NCBI RefSeq assembly: GCF_002940205.1
Contig: NZ_MDSK01000001.1
Location: 1 to 64,000, forward strand
DNA: 64,000 nucleotides
Direction: 5' to 3'
Source: Xanthomonas arboricola pv. guizotiae
GTDB lineage: Bacteria > Pseudomonadota > Gammaproteobacteria > Xanthomonadales > Xanthomonadaceae
In this document: positions 1-7,580 of the stretch, piece after piece
Layout: every line of letters begins with the position of its first letter
Position numbering within the stretch: the stretch's first letter is position 1
Made by a program: the position numbers and the translations under genes
Notes under the pieces: generated by a model
Told to the model about the DNA's origin: nothing
The model's database searches: none
Seen by the model: only the letters and a program-made list of their open reading frames with translations

Positions 1-261
1 CCAAAGCGCACTAGGGATCTCGTTGCGACGTGTCATGCCGGCAATGTTGTCGCCGACTCAACAGAATTCAAGGGTTTTGTTAGCCGCTCTTAGTGACCGC
101 TCGACCCGCCTCCTGGCAACCTCTGGCACGACATACCCTGCAACAACACACCAACTATCGCTCCTCGTCGCCGGAACGAAGCTGCCGGACTCGTCAACAT
201 AGATGAACATGCGGCCCCTTCCATGGACACACCGGCGACAGCAACGCCAATCCGTGCGCGT
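1..261. other. left edge, no gene supported
   Basis: This stretch lies downstream of the XRE-type regulator stop. The only open frame here is a minus-strand run overlapping the regulator's 3' end. It has no recognisable domain and an Arg/Gly-rich composition typical of a shadow frame. I see no terminator, tRNA or recognisable promoter. Confidence 0.4.
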
Positions 262-639
262 CTAACGCGTGAACTTCCGGAGCCAAGCCAGAGCCTTTGC
301 CCGGTCCTCGGCTGACATTTTCCCCATTGCCAATATCGCTTCAGCCGTTTGATCGTCCTCAGCAACTAGGTAGGCCATCGGCACCCCGAGCGTCTCGGCC
401 AGCTTCCCCAGCCCATCCAAGTCAATTCCACTGGTCTCGTTCTCGTAGCGGTTGACCCGGCTGCTGGCCAACTTCTTATCGAGCCCCATCAGCACCCCCA
501 AAGCCCGCTGGCTTGGGATGCCTTGCAGTTCCCGAGCCTGTTTTAGGCGGGCAGCAAAGAGAGCTCGGGGAGAAGCTTTCGGCACGTGAACAGATGTTGA
601 AAAGTTGGCCGAACAGCATGACTTGCTCCTCCACTGCAT
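262..639 (-). CDS. XRE-family helix-turn-helix transcriptional regulator
   Basis: Small DNA-binding protein of about 125 residues with one Cro/CI-type helix-turn-helix. The HTH runs from about residue 25 (FAARLKQARELQGIPSQRAL) through the recognition-helix part (KLASSRVNRYENETSG) to the LGVPMAYLV segment that usually ends this fold. The C-terminus is a short acidic then basic helix. I chose the ATG at 639 because GAAGAG lies just upstream; the frame extends to a GTG at 678. It is divergent from the exported-protein cassette starting at 690, so it probably controls that cassette or the surrounding island from the 50-bp intergenic space. The family is seen in the sequence; the target is inferred. 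Confidence 0.8.
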   Translation of the reverse strand: MQWRSKSCCSANFSTSVHVPKASPRALFAARLKQARELQGIPSQRALGVLMGLDKKLASSRVNRYENETSGIDLDGLGKLAETLGVPMAYLVAEDDQTAEAILAMGKMSAEDRAKALAWLRKFTR

Positions 640-689
640 GGCAGACTCTTCATGAAATGTAGCACCCTCTACCAACACACGGGGATTTC

Positions 690-1442
690 ATGGACATCGC
701 AAGGATCGCAGGCGCAGCCCTGCTCGCATTGACCGTGGCCGGCGCCGCCCAGGCCCAGGACGCACAAGAACAGAAGCCCGGCTTCTTCCGTCAACTCGGA
801 AAGGGGTTGGCCGACACGGGCAAGCAGATGGTCGGCCTCAAGCCGAACGCCGGCACCAAGGCCGGCAGCCAGGGGACGGGCTCGATCTATGAGCCTGTCA
901 GTGGTCCTGGGAAGCTGCCCGGGCTCTTCAAGGGCGACAACCATCAGCAAGCCCAGCTCGGGAAGCTGGACTGGCCCCGGGTGGCGCTCACTTTTACTGA
1001 GTGGGGCGCCTCCTTGCCCTGTTGGACGACCGAAGCCCGCATCTGGACCAGCTCTACTGCCTCGAGCGTCGAGACCTTCCGCACCTGCTTCGATGCTGCC
1101 GTGACGGAAACGGACGACCTGGGCGAGACGGCGGAGCTCAACAGCGCAGCGCTGTGGAAAGGCCGCGACTCGCTCAACGGCATCCGCGTGCCGCCCAGCA
1201 ACCCCAACACAGGCGCCCAGCGCTCCACCGGTCCCAACCCACCAGCTCAGCCCTTTGTGGTCAACGTGAGCCGCCCTGGCGTCGCTGACCGCGCTGTGGA
1301 CGTGGCACTGCGTGTGGCGTGGGTCAGCGGCTTCATCCAGACCGCCGACCTGCACCCGGGCCCCTCCGGAATGCTGACGCCCTTCAAGGACAACAGGGTC
1401 TGGATTGCTGGCTTCAAGCCGGACGGCAACCGAGACAAGTAA
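690..1442 (+). CDS. exported protein of unknown function, first gene of a three-gene cassette
   Basis: 250-residue protein that I do not recognise. Residues 1-22 form a clear Sec signal peptide ending AAQAQ, so the product should be periplasmic. The mature part opens with a basic, Gly/Lys-rich stretch (KPGFFRQLGKGLADTGKQM), followed by a middle domain with three cysteines and a C-terminal part rich in beta-type residues. No catalytic motif is visible. It is followed after 45 bp by a lipoprotein gene, and that gene overlaps a two-helix membrane protein gene, so the three probably make one envelope-linked unit. The window copy looks intact. Its place in the accessory segment next to an XRE regulator suggests a mobile origin. 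Confidence 0.65.
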   Translation: MDIARIAGAALLALTVAGAAQAQDAQEQKPGFFRQLGKGLADTGKQMVGLKPNAGTKAGSQGTGSIYEPVSGPGKLPGLFKGDNHQQAQLGKLDWPRVALTFTEWGASLPCWTTEARIWTSSTASSVETFRTCFDAAVTETDDLGETAELNSAALWKGRDSLNGIRVPPSNPNTGAQRSTGPNPPAQPFVVNVSRPGVADRAVDVALRVAWVSGFIQTADLHPGPSGMLTPFKDNRVWIAGFKPDGNRDK

Positions 1443-1487
1443 GGCCCCTCTTCGGCCTCCTTCCCATTACCCAGCAAAAGGAACGAC

Positions 1488-1802
1488 ATGAAACACGCAT
1501 GGATTGGCTTGGTCTCGTTGACCATGGTCCTCGGCCTGACCGCCTGCAGCGACAAGCCCCCCTCTGAGAACGCCAAGGACGCCCTTGTCCGGCTGCTGAA
1601 AGACAGCGGCGCCGGCCAAGTCACCGGCGTCAAAAACTTCGAACTGACCGGCTGCGTGGAAGCGGAAGGCGCCGACGGCTATCGCTGCGACACGCGCGGC
1701 CAGGTGGTCCTGGAGATTGCCGGTCGGCAGGTCCCCGTGCCGGTCAACAAGAACTTGCGCTATGCGAAGGCCGACGGCAACTGGAGGGCCTACGCCAAAT
1801 GA
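1488..1802 (+). CDS. small lipoprotein of unknown function
   Basis: 104 residues. An N-terminal lipoprotein signal peptide ends in the lipobox LTAC, with the modified cysteine at about residue 20, followed by SDKPP; serine at +2 favours the outer membrane. The mature domain has two further cysteines (FELTGC and YRCDTRG) that could form a disulfide, and ends in NWRAYAK. It has an AAAGGA ribosome site just upstream. Its stop overlaps the next start (ATGA), so it is translationally coupled to the membrane protein behind it. I know no function. The domain looks like a small secreted beta fold of about 80 residues. Confidence 0.7.
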   Translation: MKHAWIGLVSLTMVLGLTACSDKPPSENAKDALVRLLKDSGAGQVTGVKNFELTGCVEAEGADGYRCDTRGQVVLEIAGRQVPVPVNKNLRYAKADGNWRAYAK

Positions 1803-2179
1803 GCACGAAGACCGATTCGATGGTTGGAACGTCCGCTGGCACCGTGGGTGGGCTTGGTGGGGACGGCGTGCAGCGCGCTGCTCTCAAGAAAGTCATGACG
1901 CCCCACAACCGCTTCTTTTGGTGGTTCTCGCTCAGCCTGCTGTTCCTGGGCCCCTTCGGCTTCATCATTGGGCCCCTGATGGCTCGCCGAAGCCTGCGGA
2001 AGGCGGAGCGCCTTTACGCTTTCGAGGCTCATATGGCACGTCAACGTGATCGCGGCTTCAGCTGGTGGCAGTGGTGGGTCATGACCCCGCTGACCGTCAT
2101 GGGGGCTTTTTGGGTCACCTCGGTGCTCAGCGGGCTGCCCATGTTTCTGTTTGTTCTGTATGCGCAACTGACGCGCTAG
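1799..2179 (+). CDS. two-helix inner membrane protein of unknown function
   Basis: 126 residues. The N-terminus is a Gly/Ser/Thr-rich tail of about 30 residues. A first membrane segment follows (FFWWFSLSLLFLGPFGFIIG, about residues 39-59), then a charged loop with many Arg (ARRSLRKAERLYAFEAHMAR), and a second hydrophobic segment near the C-terminus (WWVMTPLTVMGAFWV onward). No enzyme motif is seen. The start codon shares four bases with the lipoprotein stop, so the two are probably co-translated. Together with the exported 250-residue protein this gives a periplasmic, an outer-membrane and an inner-membrane component, a layout that suggests an envelope assembly. The function is unknown. Confidence 0.65.
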   Translation: MSTKTDSMVGTSAGTVGGLGGDGVQRAALKKVMTPHNRFFWWFSLSLLFLGPFGFIIGPLMARRSLRKAERLYAFEAHMARQRDRGFSWWQWWVMTPLTVMGAFWVTSVLSGLPMFLFVLYAQLTR

Positions 2180-2558
2180 ACAGCAAACACTACTCAGGAA
2201 TGCGACGTTGGCTTGCTGCGGCGCTCCACGCCGCAATACAGCTTCCATCAAGGACAAGGAACGCCCAAGGTGAAGCACCCGCCCTGCCCCGGCTTTGACT
2301 CCACATCGACGAAGCCGTTGGCGACGGATCGTGCCATAGACCTGACAGAGGCTTGGCCCACCCTTTTCCTTGCCGACTTGTTGGTAACCGATTCCTAGGA
2401 GCAAGCTCACCCAAGGTATGCGGATTTTTAGAATATAAATGATGTATTTGAGAGGACCTCTGACTGCTTCAAATTCAGGGCCGTTCATCCTTGGGTGGAC
2501 ACTTTATTTATGAAGTCAGGGAACTCAATAACGCTCACTTACTTCACCTCTGCCACCG
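2180..2558. other. gene-free stretch between two convergent accessory modules
   Basis: No frame here looks coding; the minus-strand frame covering it is antisense to the membrane protein. Base composition falls towards AT after about 2400. It separates the three-gene cassette from the HEPN module, which converge on it. No clear terminator hairpin was found. Confidence 0.4.
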
Positions 2559-3065
2559 CTATCTAGCTGAAAGCGCTTTTCCGAAAAATAACATCATTAG
2601 AAAGACATTGGCTTGGGGCTTTCCCCGAACAGCGGCCCACTTTTTAAAAGCAGCTTCCGCCAAGCTGACCTGCGCTACCGCATGTAATCTATCAAATGTT
2701 CTATTTATGTCGTAATCAGCAGCATGTCGCTCTTCTTGAAGAGTGACAAAATGACGCGCCACGTCAGCCAGTTCAGGCAGGACTGCTGTTGATATTAACG
2801 CTGAATACGGCCTACCTAAGTTAGGCTGAGAAATACCCTTGGCCGCACTTTTCATGTCGCCATGAGTAAGTGCCCTTTGGATGTGTCGTCCGATCCCCGC
2901 GGGCTTGGCGGGGCTCACGAGGCTTGCGGCCTCTGACGACAAAAGGTGAAATAGGGCGTAGTAGGCGGTTGAAATCGCTCGCCTGAGACTAGCCTGTTGC
3001 GGCCTTCTCTTTTCTTTCGTCGCCAAATGCCTTGCTTGACGCAGGAGGTCTTGAGGAAGCGCCAT
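2559..3065 (-). CDS. HEPN-domain protein (UPF0332-like), likely RNase toxin or nucleotide-binding partner
   Basis: 168 residues. The core motif AISTAYYALFH (about residues 30-40) followed by a second region with RHFVTLQEERHAADYD (about 110-125) matches the HEPN family called UPF0332/COG1895, where Tyr-Tyr-Ala-x-Phe-His and a late Arg-x-x-Ala-Asp-Tyr are the usual signatures. HEPN proteins are often RNA-cutting toxins or partners of nucleotidyltransferases. Here the canonical R-x4-x6-H nuclease motif is not clear-cut, so catalysis is uncertain. The start (3065) overlaps by one base the stop of the upstream small gene (TAATG), which indicates translational coupling. The gene is AT-richer than the core genome, a sign of transfer. 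Confidence 0.7.
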   Translation of the reverse strand: MALPQDLLRQARHLATKEKRRPQQASLRRAISTAYYALFHLLSSEAASLVSPAKPAGIGRHIQRALTHGDMKSAAKGISQPNLGRPYSALISTAVLPELADVARHFVTLQEERHAADYDINRTFDRLHAVAQVSLAEAAFKKWAAVRGKPQANVFLMMLFFGKALSAR

Positions 3066-3364
3066 TAACGCTTTTTACCCATCCCACTAACTAGCTCGAC
3101 ATAAGGCCAGCGGGAAACGCCCCGGCTCAGCGCAACCTTCTGCACCTCGTCAGCGAAACTTCTCAACTCCTTAAATCTCTTTGAACTAGAAGCTACGGAC
3201 TTTTCGTTCACCTTCAGTTTGACAAACAACGAAGAATCCCCGCTTGAGTCATCTCCAACCTTGATGTCGTAAGACAACACAGTGTTAGGAATCCTCATTG
3301 CCTTTATAAGACTATCAAGGACTTTGCGGTCTTCGGACTCGGAGTGGATGATTAGATCGGCCAT
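3065..3364 (-). CDS. small protein of unknown function coupled to the HEPN gene
   Basis: About 99 residues from the ATG at 3364; the frame extends to a TTG at 3373, but neither start has a good ribosome site. I do not recognise it. It starts MADLIIHSESEDRKVLDSLI, suggesting a beta strand and amphipathic helix. The middle is acidic and Ser-rich (GDDSSGDSSLF), and the C-terminus is basic (GMGKKR). It lacks the Gly-Ser and Asp-x-Asp motifs of MNT nucleotidyltransferases, so this is not the standard HEPN/MNT pair. Its stop overlaps the HEPN start. By position it could be an antitoxin, adaptor or sensor for the HEPN protein. That role is inference. Confidence 0.6.
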   Translation of the reverse strand: MADLIIHSESEDRKVLDSLIKAMRIPNTVLSYDIKVGDDSSGDSSLFVKLKVNEKSVASSSKRFKELRSFADEVQKVALSRGVSRWPYVELVSGMGKKR

Positions 3365-4095
3365 GAAGAACAATTACCACAGATCCATAAATCTTGCAAC
3401 AGCAGTGGCGTGTAAGACCTTTGATGCGATAGCCGAACCCATCACAATCGCCAATGCTGCTAGAAGGCAAAGCGCCTCCGGGAGCAATCCAGAACACCAG
3501 ATTAGCAGCGCCTTCGCGCGGGCCCCTCCCCTACCGTTCTTTACGATCTAGCCTGAATGTCGGCAAAGTGCCCGACCGGCGGATCGCAACTAGCAGGCGT
3601 CTCCGCTTTATCGGACAAGCTACCGCGATCAATGTAGAAGTTCTCCAAGATCACCTGCCCAGCACCTTGTCACTGAGGGTCTCTTCACGGAAGCCGCCAC
3701 TCCCGCTTCGCCGAGCCCAGTATCCAACTGCCGTTGAGTTGGATAGGTTTAGGAACAGTCGCTTTCCTCCAGGTAGAGAGGAGCCCAGCCTCAATGACCG
3801 CCTATACGCTACTTCCTCTTGGTGCCGCAAGGCGACTGATTGAAGGCTTCGGGGATGTCCCCTGCTTACGGGAATGAGTGGTGGTGATTGATCTTGGAGT
3901 CCGTCCCATCTTCAACCAATGATGCGGATTCGGGTATCACCACCTCCGCGCGCCCTCCCGTGACCGACGGAAAGCCGATCACCGAGACTAGCAACATGCA
4001 TGAGCAAGCCGCTACAATGGCAGACCACAAAGCAGGACACCTTCCTGGTTTGCGTGGCTGTAGGAGAGTCAGGAAGTTGGATCGGGATCAGTACC
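3365..4095. other. gene-free stretch at the right end of the accessory segment
   Basis: About 730 bases with only short, domain-free open frames on the plus strand, none with a convincing ribosome site. Composition is intermediate between the AT-rich HEPN genes and the GC-rich core. It probably contains the HEPN operon promoter near its left end and decayed island sequence further right. Nothing specific was recognised. Confidence 0.4.
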
Positions 4096-4112
4096 TCCCC
4101 CTCTCTCCGCCA
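4096..4112 (+). repeat. tRNA-Ser 3'-end fragment, putative attachment site
   Basis: The 17 bases TCCCCCTCTCTCCGCCA look like the last part of a serine tRNA: T-stem 3' strand, acceptor strand TCTCTCC, discriminator G, then CCA. The complete tRNA-Ser in this window ends in the very similar CCCCCTCTCCGCCA. The bases before the fragment do not form a T-loop, so this is a stub and not a tRNA gene. Such stubs are left by integrative elements using tRNA 3' ends, and it lies exactly between the accessory genes and ffs. Confidence 0.55.
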
Positions 4113-4174
4113 GTTTCATGATCCTGCAACGCGATTGCATGGATCCAGGGTCACGCCAGTGGCCCACGTCTTAT

Positions 4175-4282
4175 GGTGGCCCCGTCGGTCCCTCGCGACG
4201 CTAGATCGAAAATCCCGCCAGGGCCGGAAGGCAGCAACGGTATCGATTGATGCGGGCGCCGAGGTCAACCGGCGGGGACACC
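4175..4282 (+). ncRNA. ffs: signal recognition particle 4.5S RNA
   Basis: The 4.5S RNA pairs with Ffh to form the signal recognition particle that targets nascent inner-membrane proteins. The invariant apical motif is present at 4220-4240 (AGGGCCGGAAGGCAGCA), which contains the GGAA tetraloop and the asymmetric internal loop. The ends pair: GGTGGCCCCGTCGGT at the 5' side folds with ACCGGCGGGGACACC at the 3' side with one mismatch and one G-U pair, which sets the limits of the gene. Length is 108 bases, normal for the small bacterial SRP RNA. It sits just right of the accessory segment. Confidence 0.93.
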
Positions 4283-4447
4283 ACCCCAATCCCAGACAGA
4301 TGCCGCACGCATTCGAGTGCAATGTAGACGGTATGCAAGCACTACTGCGACTCGGCACTTTGCGGCCATGCTCAAAGCCGACCAGTGATTTGCACCGGCC
4401 GCGGCGACGGCTTTGAGATACGCGCAACGTCAGACGTTCCCCGGCGC

Positions 4448-4467
4448 GGTCAACCGGCGGGACACCA
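4448..4467 (+). repeat. partial copy of the ffs 3' end
   Basis: GGTCAACCGGCGGGACACCA repeats the last part of the 4.5S RNA (4263-4283) with a single base missing, about 185 bp downstream. The 165 bp between them contain no gene. This may mark a small insertion or a local duplication. Confidence 0.6.
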
Positions 4468-4480
4468 ACCTGATCTCTTG

Positions 4481-4518
4481 ATGTTCCCGCAGCGCCTGAA
4501 TGTTCCCGCAGCGCCTGA
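4481..4518 (+). repeat. perfect 19-bp tandem duplication
   Basis: The unit ATGTTCCCGCAGCGCCTGA occurs twice head to tail with no mismatch, just downstream of the moaE stop (minus strand). It probably arose by replication slippage. Confidence 0.85.
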
Positions 4519-4531
4519 CCTGCGAGACGCG

Positions 4532-4981
4532 CTACTGCGTCTGCGATTGCGATTGCGGATGCAGCCAGCCCGCATCGCCTTCCAGGTAATGCTCGTGCTT
4601 CCAGATCGGCACGCGCGCCTTGACCTCGTCGATGATGAAGCGGCAGGCATCGAATGCGGCGCCGCGATGCGCCGCGCTGACGCCTACCCATACCGCCATG
4701 TCGCCGATGCGCAGCTCGTCCACGCGGTGCACGCAGTAGGCGTTGACGATGGCAAACCGACTCATTGCCTCGTCGAGCACGCGCTGGCCTTCGGCCTGCG
4801 CCAGCGCGGCGTAGGCCTCGTAGCGCAGCCCGGCCACGCTGCGGCCCTCATTGTGATTGCGTACCCAGCCTTCGAAACTGGCGAATGCGCCGGCATGCGG
4901 GTGTTCCAGCGCAGCGCGCAAGCTGTCGACCGGCAAAGGCACGTCGGAAAGCGCAAACAGGGCGGAAGTCTGCTCGCTCAT
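4532..4981 (-). CDS. moaE: molybdopterin synthase catalytic subunit MoaE
   Basis: Large subunit of molybdopterin synthase. It works with thiocarboxylated MoaD to put the dithiolene sulfurs into precursor Z. Family marks are the GAFASFEGWVRNHNEGRSV segment near residue 35, the YEAY motif, HRVDELRIGDMAVWVGV, AAHRGAAFDACRFIIDEVK, and the catalytic basic motif VPIWKHEHY near the C-terminus. I chose the ATG at 4981 because GGGAGG lies six bases upstream; a TTG three codons earlier is less likely. It follows the moaD stop by two bases, last in the moaA-C-D-E run. Length, 149 residues, is normal. Cytoplasmic. Confidence 0.95.
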   Translation of the reverse strand: MSEQTSALFALSDVPLPVDSLRAALEHPHAGAFASFEGWVRNHNEGRSVAGLRYEAYAALAQAEGQRVLDEAMSRFAIVNAYCVHRVDELRIGDMAVWVGVSAAHRGAAFDACRFIIDEVKARVPIWKHEHYLEGDAGWLHPQSQSQTQ

Positions 4982-4983
4982 GC

Positions 4984-5229
4984 TCAACCTCCCGATACCG
5001 GCGGAATAAACACGATTTCGCTGCCATCGCGCACGCCGTCCTCCCAGCGTGCGAACGCGCCATCCACCGCCACGCGCAGCTGCGCCGGCGTCCAGCGCAG
5101 GCCATGGCGTGTATCGAGTTCGGCATAGAGCGCGCGCAGGTCCTGCGCCTGCGATTGCACCTGCTCGCTGGCAATGCCCGCTGCCTCACGCAGGCTGGCG
5201 AAATACAGCACCGTCACTGTCGTGCTCAT
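4984..5229 (-). CDS. moaD: molybdopterin synthase sulfur carrier subunit MoaD
   Basis: Ubiquitin-like sulfur carrier of 81 residues. Its C-terminal Gly-Gly (PPVSGG) is adenylated and thiocarboxylated and then inserted into the MoaE active site. The beta-grasp start [14 protein letters not shown] and the terminal FIPPVSGG are typical. The start ATG at 5229 overlaps the moaC stop (ATGA), so the two are translationally coupled. A longer upstream reading frame exists but runs through moaC sequence and is not real. The moaE start lies immediately downstream. Confidence 0.95.
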   Translation of the reverse strand: MSTTVTVLYFASLREAAGIASEQVQSQAQDLRALYAELDTRHGLRWTPAQLRVAVDGAFARWEDGVRDGSEIVFIPPVSGG

Positions 5230-5735
5230 TGTCCTGCTCCGATATCGCGCTTGCCACCGCGTTTGGACACCAGCCTGGTCGGGCCGATGCTCATGCCGTG
5301 CGACAACGCCTTGCACATGTCGTAGACCGTCAGGGCCGCCACGCTGGCACCGGTGAGCGCTTCCATTTCCACACCGGTGCGATGCACGCAGCGCACCGTG
5401 CAACGGATGTCCAGCAGCTGATCGCCCGCCCAGTCGATCTCGAACCGGCACACATCGATCGGCAGCGGGTGGCAGAACGGAATCAACTCGTGCGTGCGCT
5501 TGACCGCCATGGTGCCGGCGATCACCGCGGTCTCCACGATGCCGCCCTTGGCGCTGCGCAAGCCGTTGGCACGCAACTGTGCGGCGACGGCGGCCGGAAA
5601 ACGCACCCGGCTCTGGGCGGTGGCGCTGCGCGCAGTGACCGCCTTGTCCGAGACATCCACCATCGTGGGCAGTCCGGAATCGTCCAGGTGGGTCAGGCGT
5701 GCGGAACGGGATTTTGCAGGCATGGGAAACGACAC
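5226..5735 (-). CDS. moaC: cyclic pyranopterin monophosphate synthase MoaC
   Basis: MoaC converts the MoaA product into cyclic pyranopterin monophosphate, the first stable intermediate of the molybdenum cofactor. The 169-residue protein shows the conserved [14 protein letters not shown] segment (about residues 25-38), [19 protein letters not shown], the active-site motif [10 protein letters not shown], and [20 protein letters not shown] with the essential Asp-Met region. The length is normal. It is separated from moaA by 64 bp and its stop overlaps the moaD start. A short N-terminal extension ([12 protein letters not shown]) may or may not be translated. Confidence 0.95.
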   Translation of the reverse strand: MSFPMPAKSRSARLTHLDDSGLPTMVDVSDKAVTARSATAQSRVRFPAAVAAQLRANGLRSAKGGIVETAVIAGTMAVKRTHELIPFCHPLPIDVCRFEIDWAGDQLLDIRCTVRCVHRTGVEMEALTGASVAALTVYDMCKALSHGMSIGPTRLVSKRGGKRDIGAGQ

Positions 5736-5799
5736 GATGACAGGCGCTCAGGATGCGACATTCTCGGTGAACGGGGCGCCTGGATGGAACAGCAGTGCC

Positions 5800-6831
5800 T
5801 TACCCGCCGATCAGGAACATCTCCACCGGCTTGCCACGGCGCGGTGTCGATGCGCGCACCTCGCTGTAGCGGTCGCCACGCACGCTCCAGCGCGCACGCA
5901 GATGCTCGGACAATCCATGCTCGCCCGCAGCCAAGGCTGGCTTGAGGTCATGGCCCTGGCTGGCGAACAGGCAGGTGTAGAGCTGTCCGTCGGCCGACAC
6001 GCGTGCGCGCTGGCAATCGCCGCAGAACGGCACGCTGACCGAACTGACAAAACCCACCTCGCCGGCGCCATCGGCAAATGCATGCCGCTGCGCCACTTCG
6101 CCGGTGTAATTGGCATCCAGCGGCACCAGTGGCCAGCGCGCGTGGATGCGCGCGTGCAGTTGCGCCGAGGTCACCACCGCATCGGCCGTCCAGCCATTGC
6201 AGCTGCCCACATCCATGAACTCGATGAAGCGCAGCACGTGGCCGCTGCCACGGAAGTGCTCCACCAGGGGCAGCACCTGATCTTCGTTGACGCCACGCTG
6301 CACCACGCAGTTGATCTTCAGGCGCTGGAAGCCGGCCGGCTCGGCCGCGGCGATACCGGCCAGCACCTGCGCGATCTCGCCGCGGTTGCCGCTCATGCGC
6401 CTGAACAGCTCCGGATCCAGCGCATCCATGCTGACGGTAATCCGGCGCAGCCCGGCCTGGCGCAGCGCCACCGCCTGACGCGCGAGCAAGGTGCCGTTGG
6501 TGGTCAACGCCAGATCCTCGATGCCTTCGATCGTGGTCAGGCGCGCGATCAGGCTGGGCAGATCGCGACGCAACAGCGGCTCGCCACCGGTCAGGCGCAC
6601 CTTGGTGACGCCGACCGAGACGAAAGCACGCACCAGCGTTTCCAGCTGATCGAAACTCAGGCGCTGCTGCGCATCGAATCCGTAGTCGTCGGGCACGCGA
6701 TCGGCCGGCATGCAGTAACCGCAGCGGAAATTGCAGGCCTCGATGACCGACAGACGCAGGTCGCGCAGCGGCCGGCCATAGCGGTCCTGCATCGGCGCGG
6801 CGGTCAAATTCGGCGACAGCAGGGCGCCCAT
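5800..6831 (-). CDS. moaA: GTP 3',8-cyclase MoaA (radical SAM)
   Basis: Radical-SAM enzyme that, with MoaC, turns GTP into the pyranopterin precursor. The radical-SAM cluster motif CNFRCGYC (Cys33, Cys37, Cys40) is in place. A second 4Fe-4S cluster motif is seen at Cys270, Cys273 and Cys287 (PFCGDCQRAR then YTC). The SAM-binding TGGEPLLR is also present. The protein ends in Gly-Gly (FLIGG), required in MoaA. Length, 343 residues, is typical. The ATG at 6831 shares one base with the stop of the upstream metallo-hydrolase gene (TGATG), so expression is probably coupled to the kdkA operon. Confidence 0.96.
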   Translation of the reverse strand: MGALLSPNLTAAPMQDRYGRPLRDLRLSVIEACNFRCGYCMPADRVPDDYGFDAQQRLSFDQLETLVRAFVSVGVTKVRLTGGEPLLRRDLPSLIARLTTIEGIEDLALTTNGTLLARQAVALRQAGLRRITVSMDALDPELFRRMSGNRGEIAQVLAGIAAAEPAGFQRLKINCVVQRGVNEDQVLPLVEHFRGSGHVLRFIEFMDVGSCNGWTADAVVTSAQLHARIHARWPLVPLDANYTGEVAQRHAFADGAGEVGFVSSVSVPFCGDCQRARVSADGQLYTCLFASQGHDLKPALAAGEHGLSEHLRARWSVRGDRYSEVRASTPRRGKPVEMFLIGG

Positions 6832-7580
6832 CAGGGCACCATGGCCGCGGTCGGCTCCGCCAGCGGCAGATGTTGTCCAGGCACGGCCACGCGATGGCCG
6901 CGTGCGCGGAGCACGTCGCCGTCGGCGTCGCTGGCGTAGTGGTACAGCAGCATGCGGCTCAACAGGTCCTGCGGGTATTCCCGCTCCAAATCGTCCACCC
7001 CAGTATGCGACGGGTTGCCGTGAACGCCGCAGTCATGCGCGATGAGCTCGCTGTCATCGGCGTAGCGGGCCAGCATTTCCGGGATCGGCCGGGTGTCGCC
7101 GCTCCAGACCAGCGCCCCCTTCAGCCGCAGCCCGTAGGCGGTCTCCGGCCAGTGGTGGCGCGCCGGGAACACTTCCAGCCGCACACCGTCGTGCCAGAAC
7201 GCGTCGCCGACCGGCACCAGCTGGAACGCATCCCAGAAGTTCGCGCCGCCCTCGGCCAGCACGTTCGGGTAGTCGGCGATCCGCCGCTGCAGCAACGGCA
7301 CCACCGGCGCCGGCACGTACAGGCGCGTGCGCCCGCGGCGTTGGGAGAAATAGCTGTCCACGAACAGCCGTTCCAGCCCGCCGACGTGGTCCAGATGCAC
7401 ATGGGTGATGAAGACTGCCTGCGGCAGATGACCATACTGGGCCTGGTAGGCAGTCAGCCCTTCGCTGCCGCAATCGATGGTCAGCCACGGCGCGCCGGCG
7501 CGCTCGATGGTGGCCATCGGCGAACCGAGCGCCACCGCCGACGCATTGCCGACCCCTTGCACCCGCAACGCCCAGTTCAT
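6831..7580 (-). CDS. metallo-beta-lactamase-fold hydrolase
   Basis: 249-residue cytoplasmic MBL-fold protein. The metal-binding motif THVHLDHVGG is at about residues 59-68. Later metal ligands are likely in PARHHWPETAYG, WSGDTRP and the terminal YHYAS. The substrate is not obvious; the overall layout resembles RNase Z/phosphodiesterase-like members more than beta-lactamases. The start at 7580 overlaps the kdkA stop (TAATG), and its stop overlaps the moaA start, so it is sandwiched in one operon. No signal peptide. I would call it only by fold. Confidence 0.85.
   Translation of the reverse strand: MNWALRVQGVGNASAVALGSPMATIERAGAPWLTIDCGSEGLTAYQAQYGHLPQAVFITHVHLDHVGGLERLFVDSYFSQRRGRTRLYVPAPVVPLLQRRIADYPNVLAEGGANFWDAFQLVPVGDAFWHDGVRLEVFPARHHWPETAYGLRLKGALVWSGDTRPIPEMLARYADDSELIAHDCGVHGNPSHTGVDDLEREYPQDLLSRMLLYHYASDADGDVLRARGHRVAVPGQHLPLAEPTAAMVP

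Noticed and set aside
669..1355. 228-codon minus-strand frame opposite the exported protein at 690
   Set aside because: No signal or domain; the plus-strand frame has a clean signal peptide and follows an operon layout.
2491..2715. 74-codon plus-strand frame overlapping the HEPN gene end
   Set aside because: Antisense to the HEPN C-terminus with no independent support.
3454..3843. 129-codon plus-strand frame in the island
   Set aside because: No ribosome site, no domain, Arg/Ser/Pro-rich; left as non-coding.
4000..4416. 138-codon plus-strand frame
   Set aside because: It runs through the 4.5S RNA gene and the tRNA fragment, so it cannot be an independent gene.
5736..5799. Molybdenum cofactor riboswitch before moaC
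   Set aside because: Only 64 bp between moaA and moaC, too short for the known Moco motif, and no matching structure was recognised.
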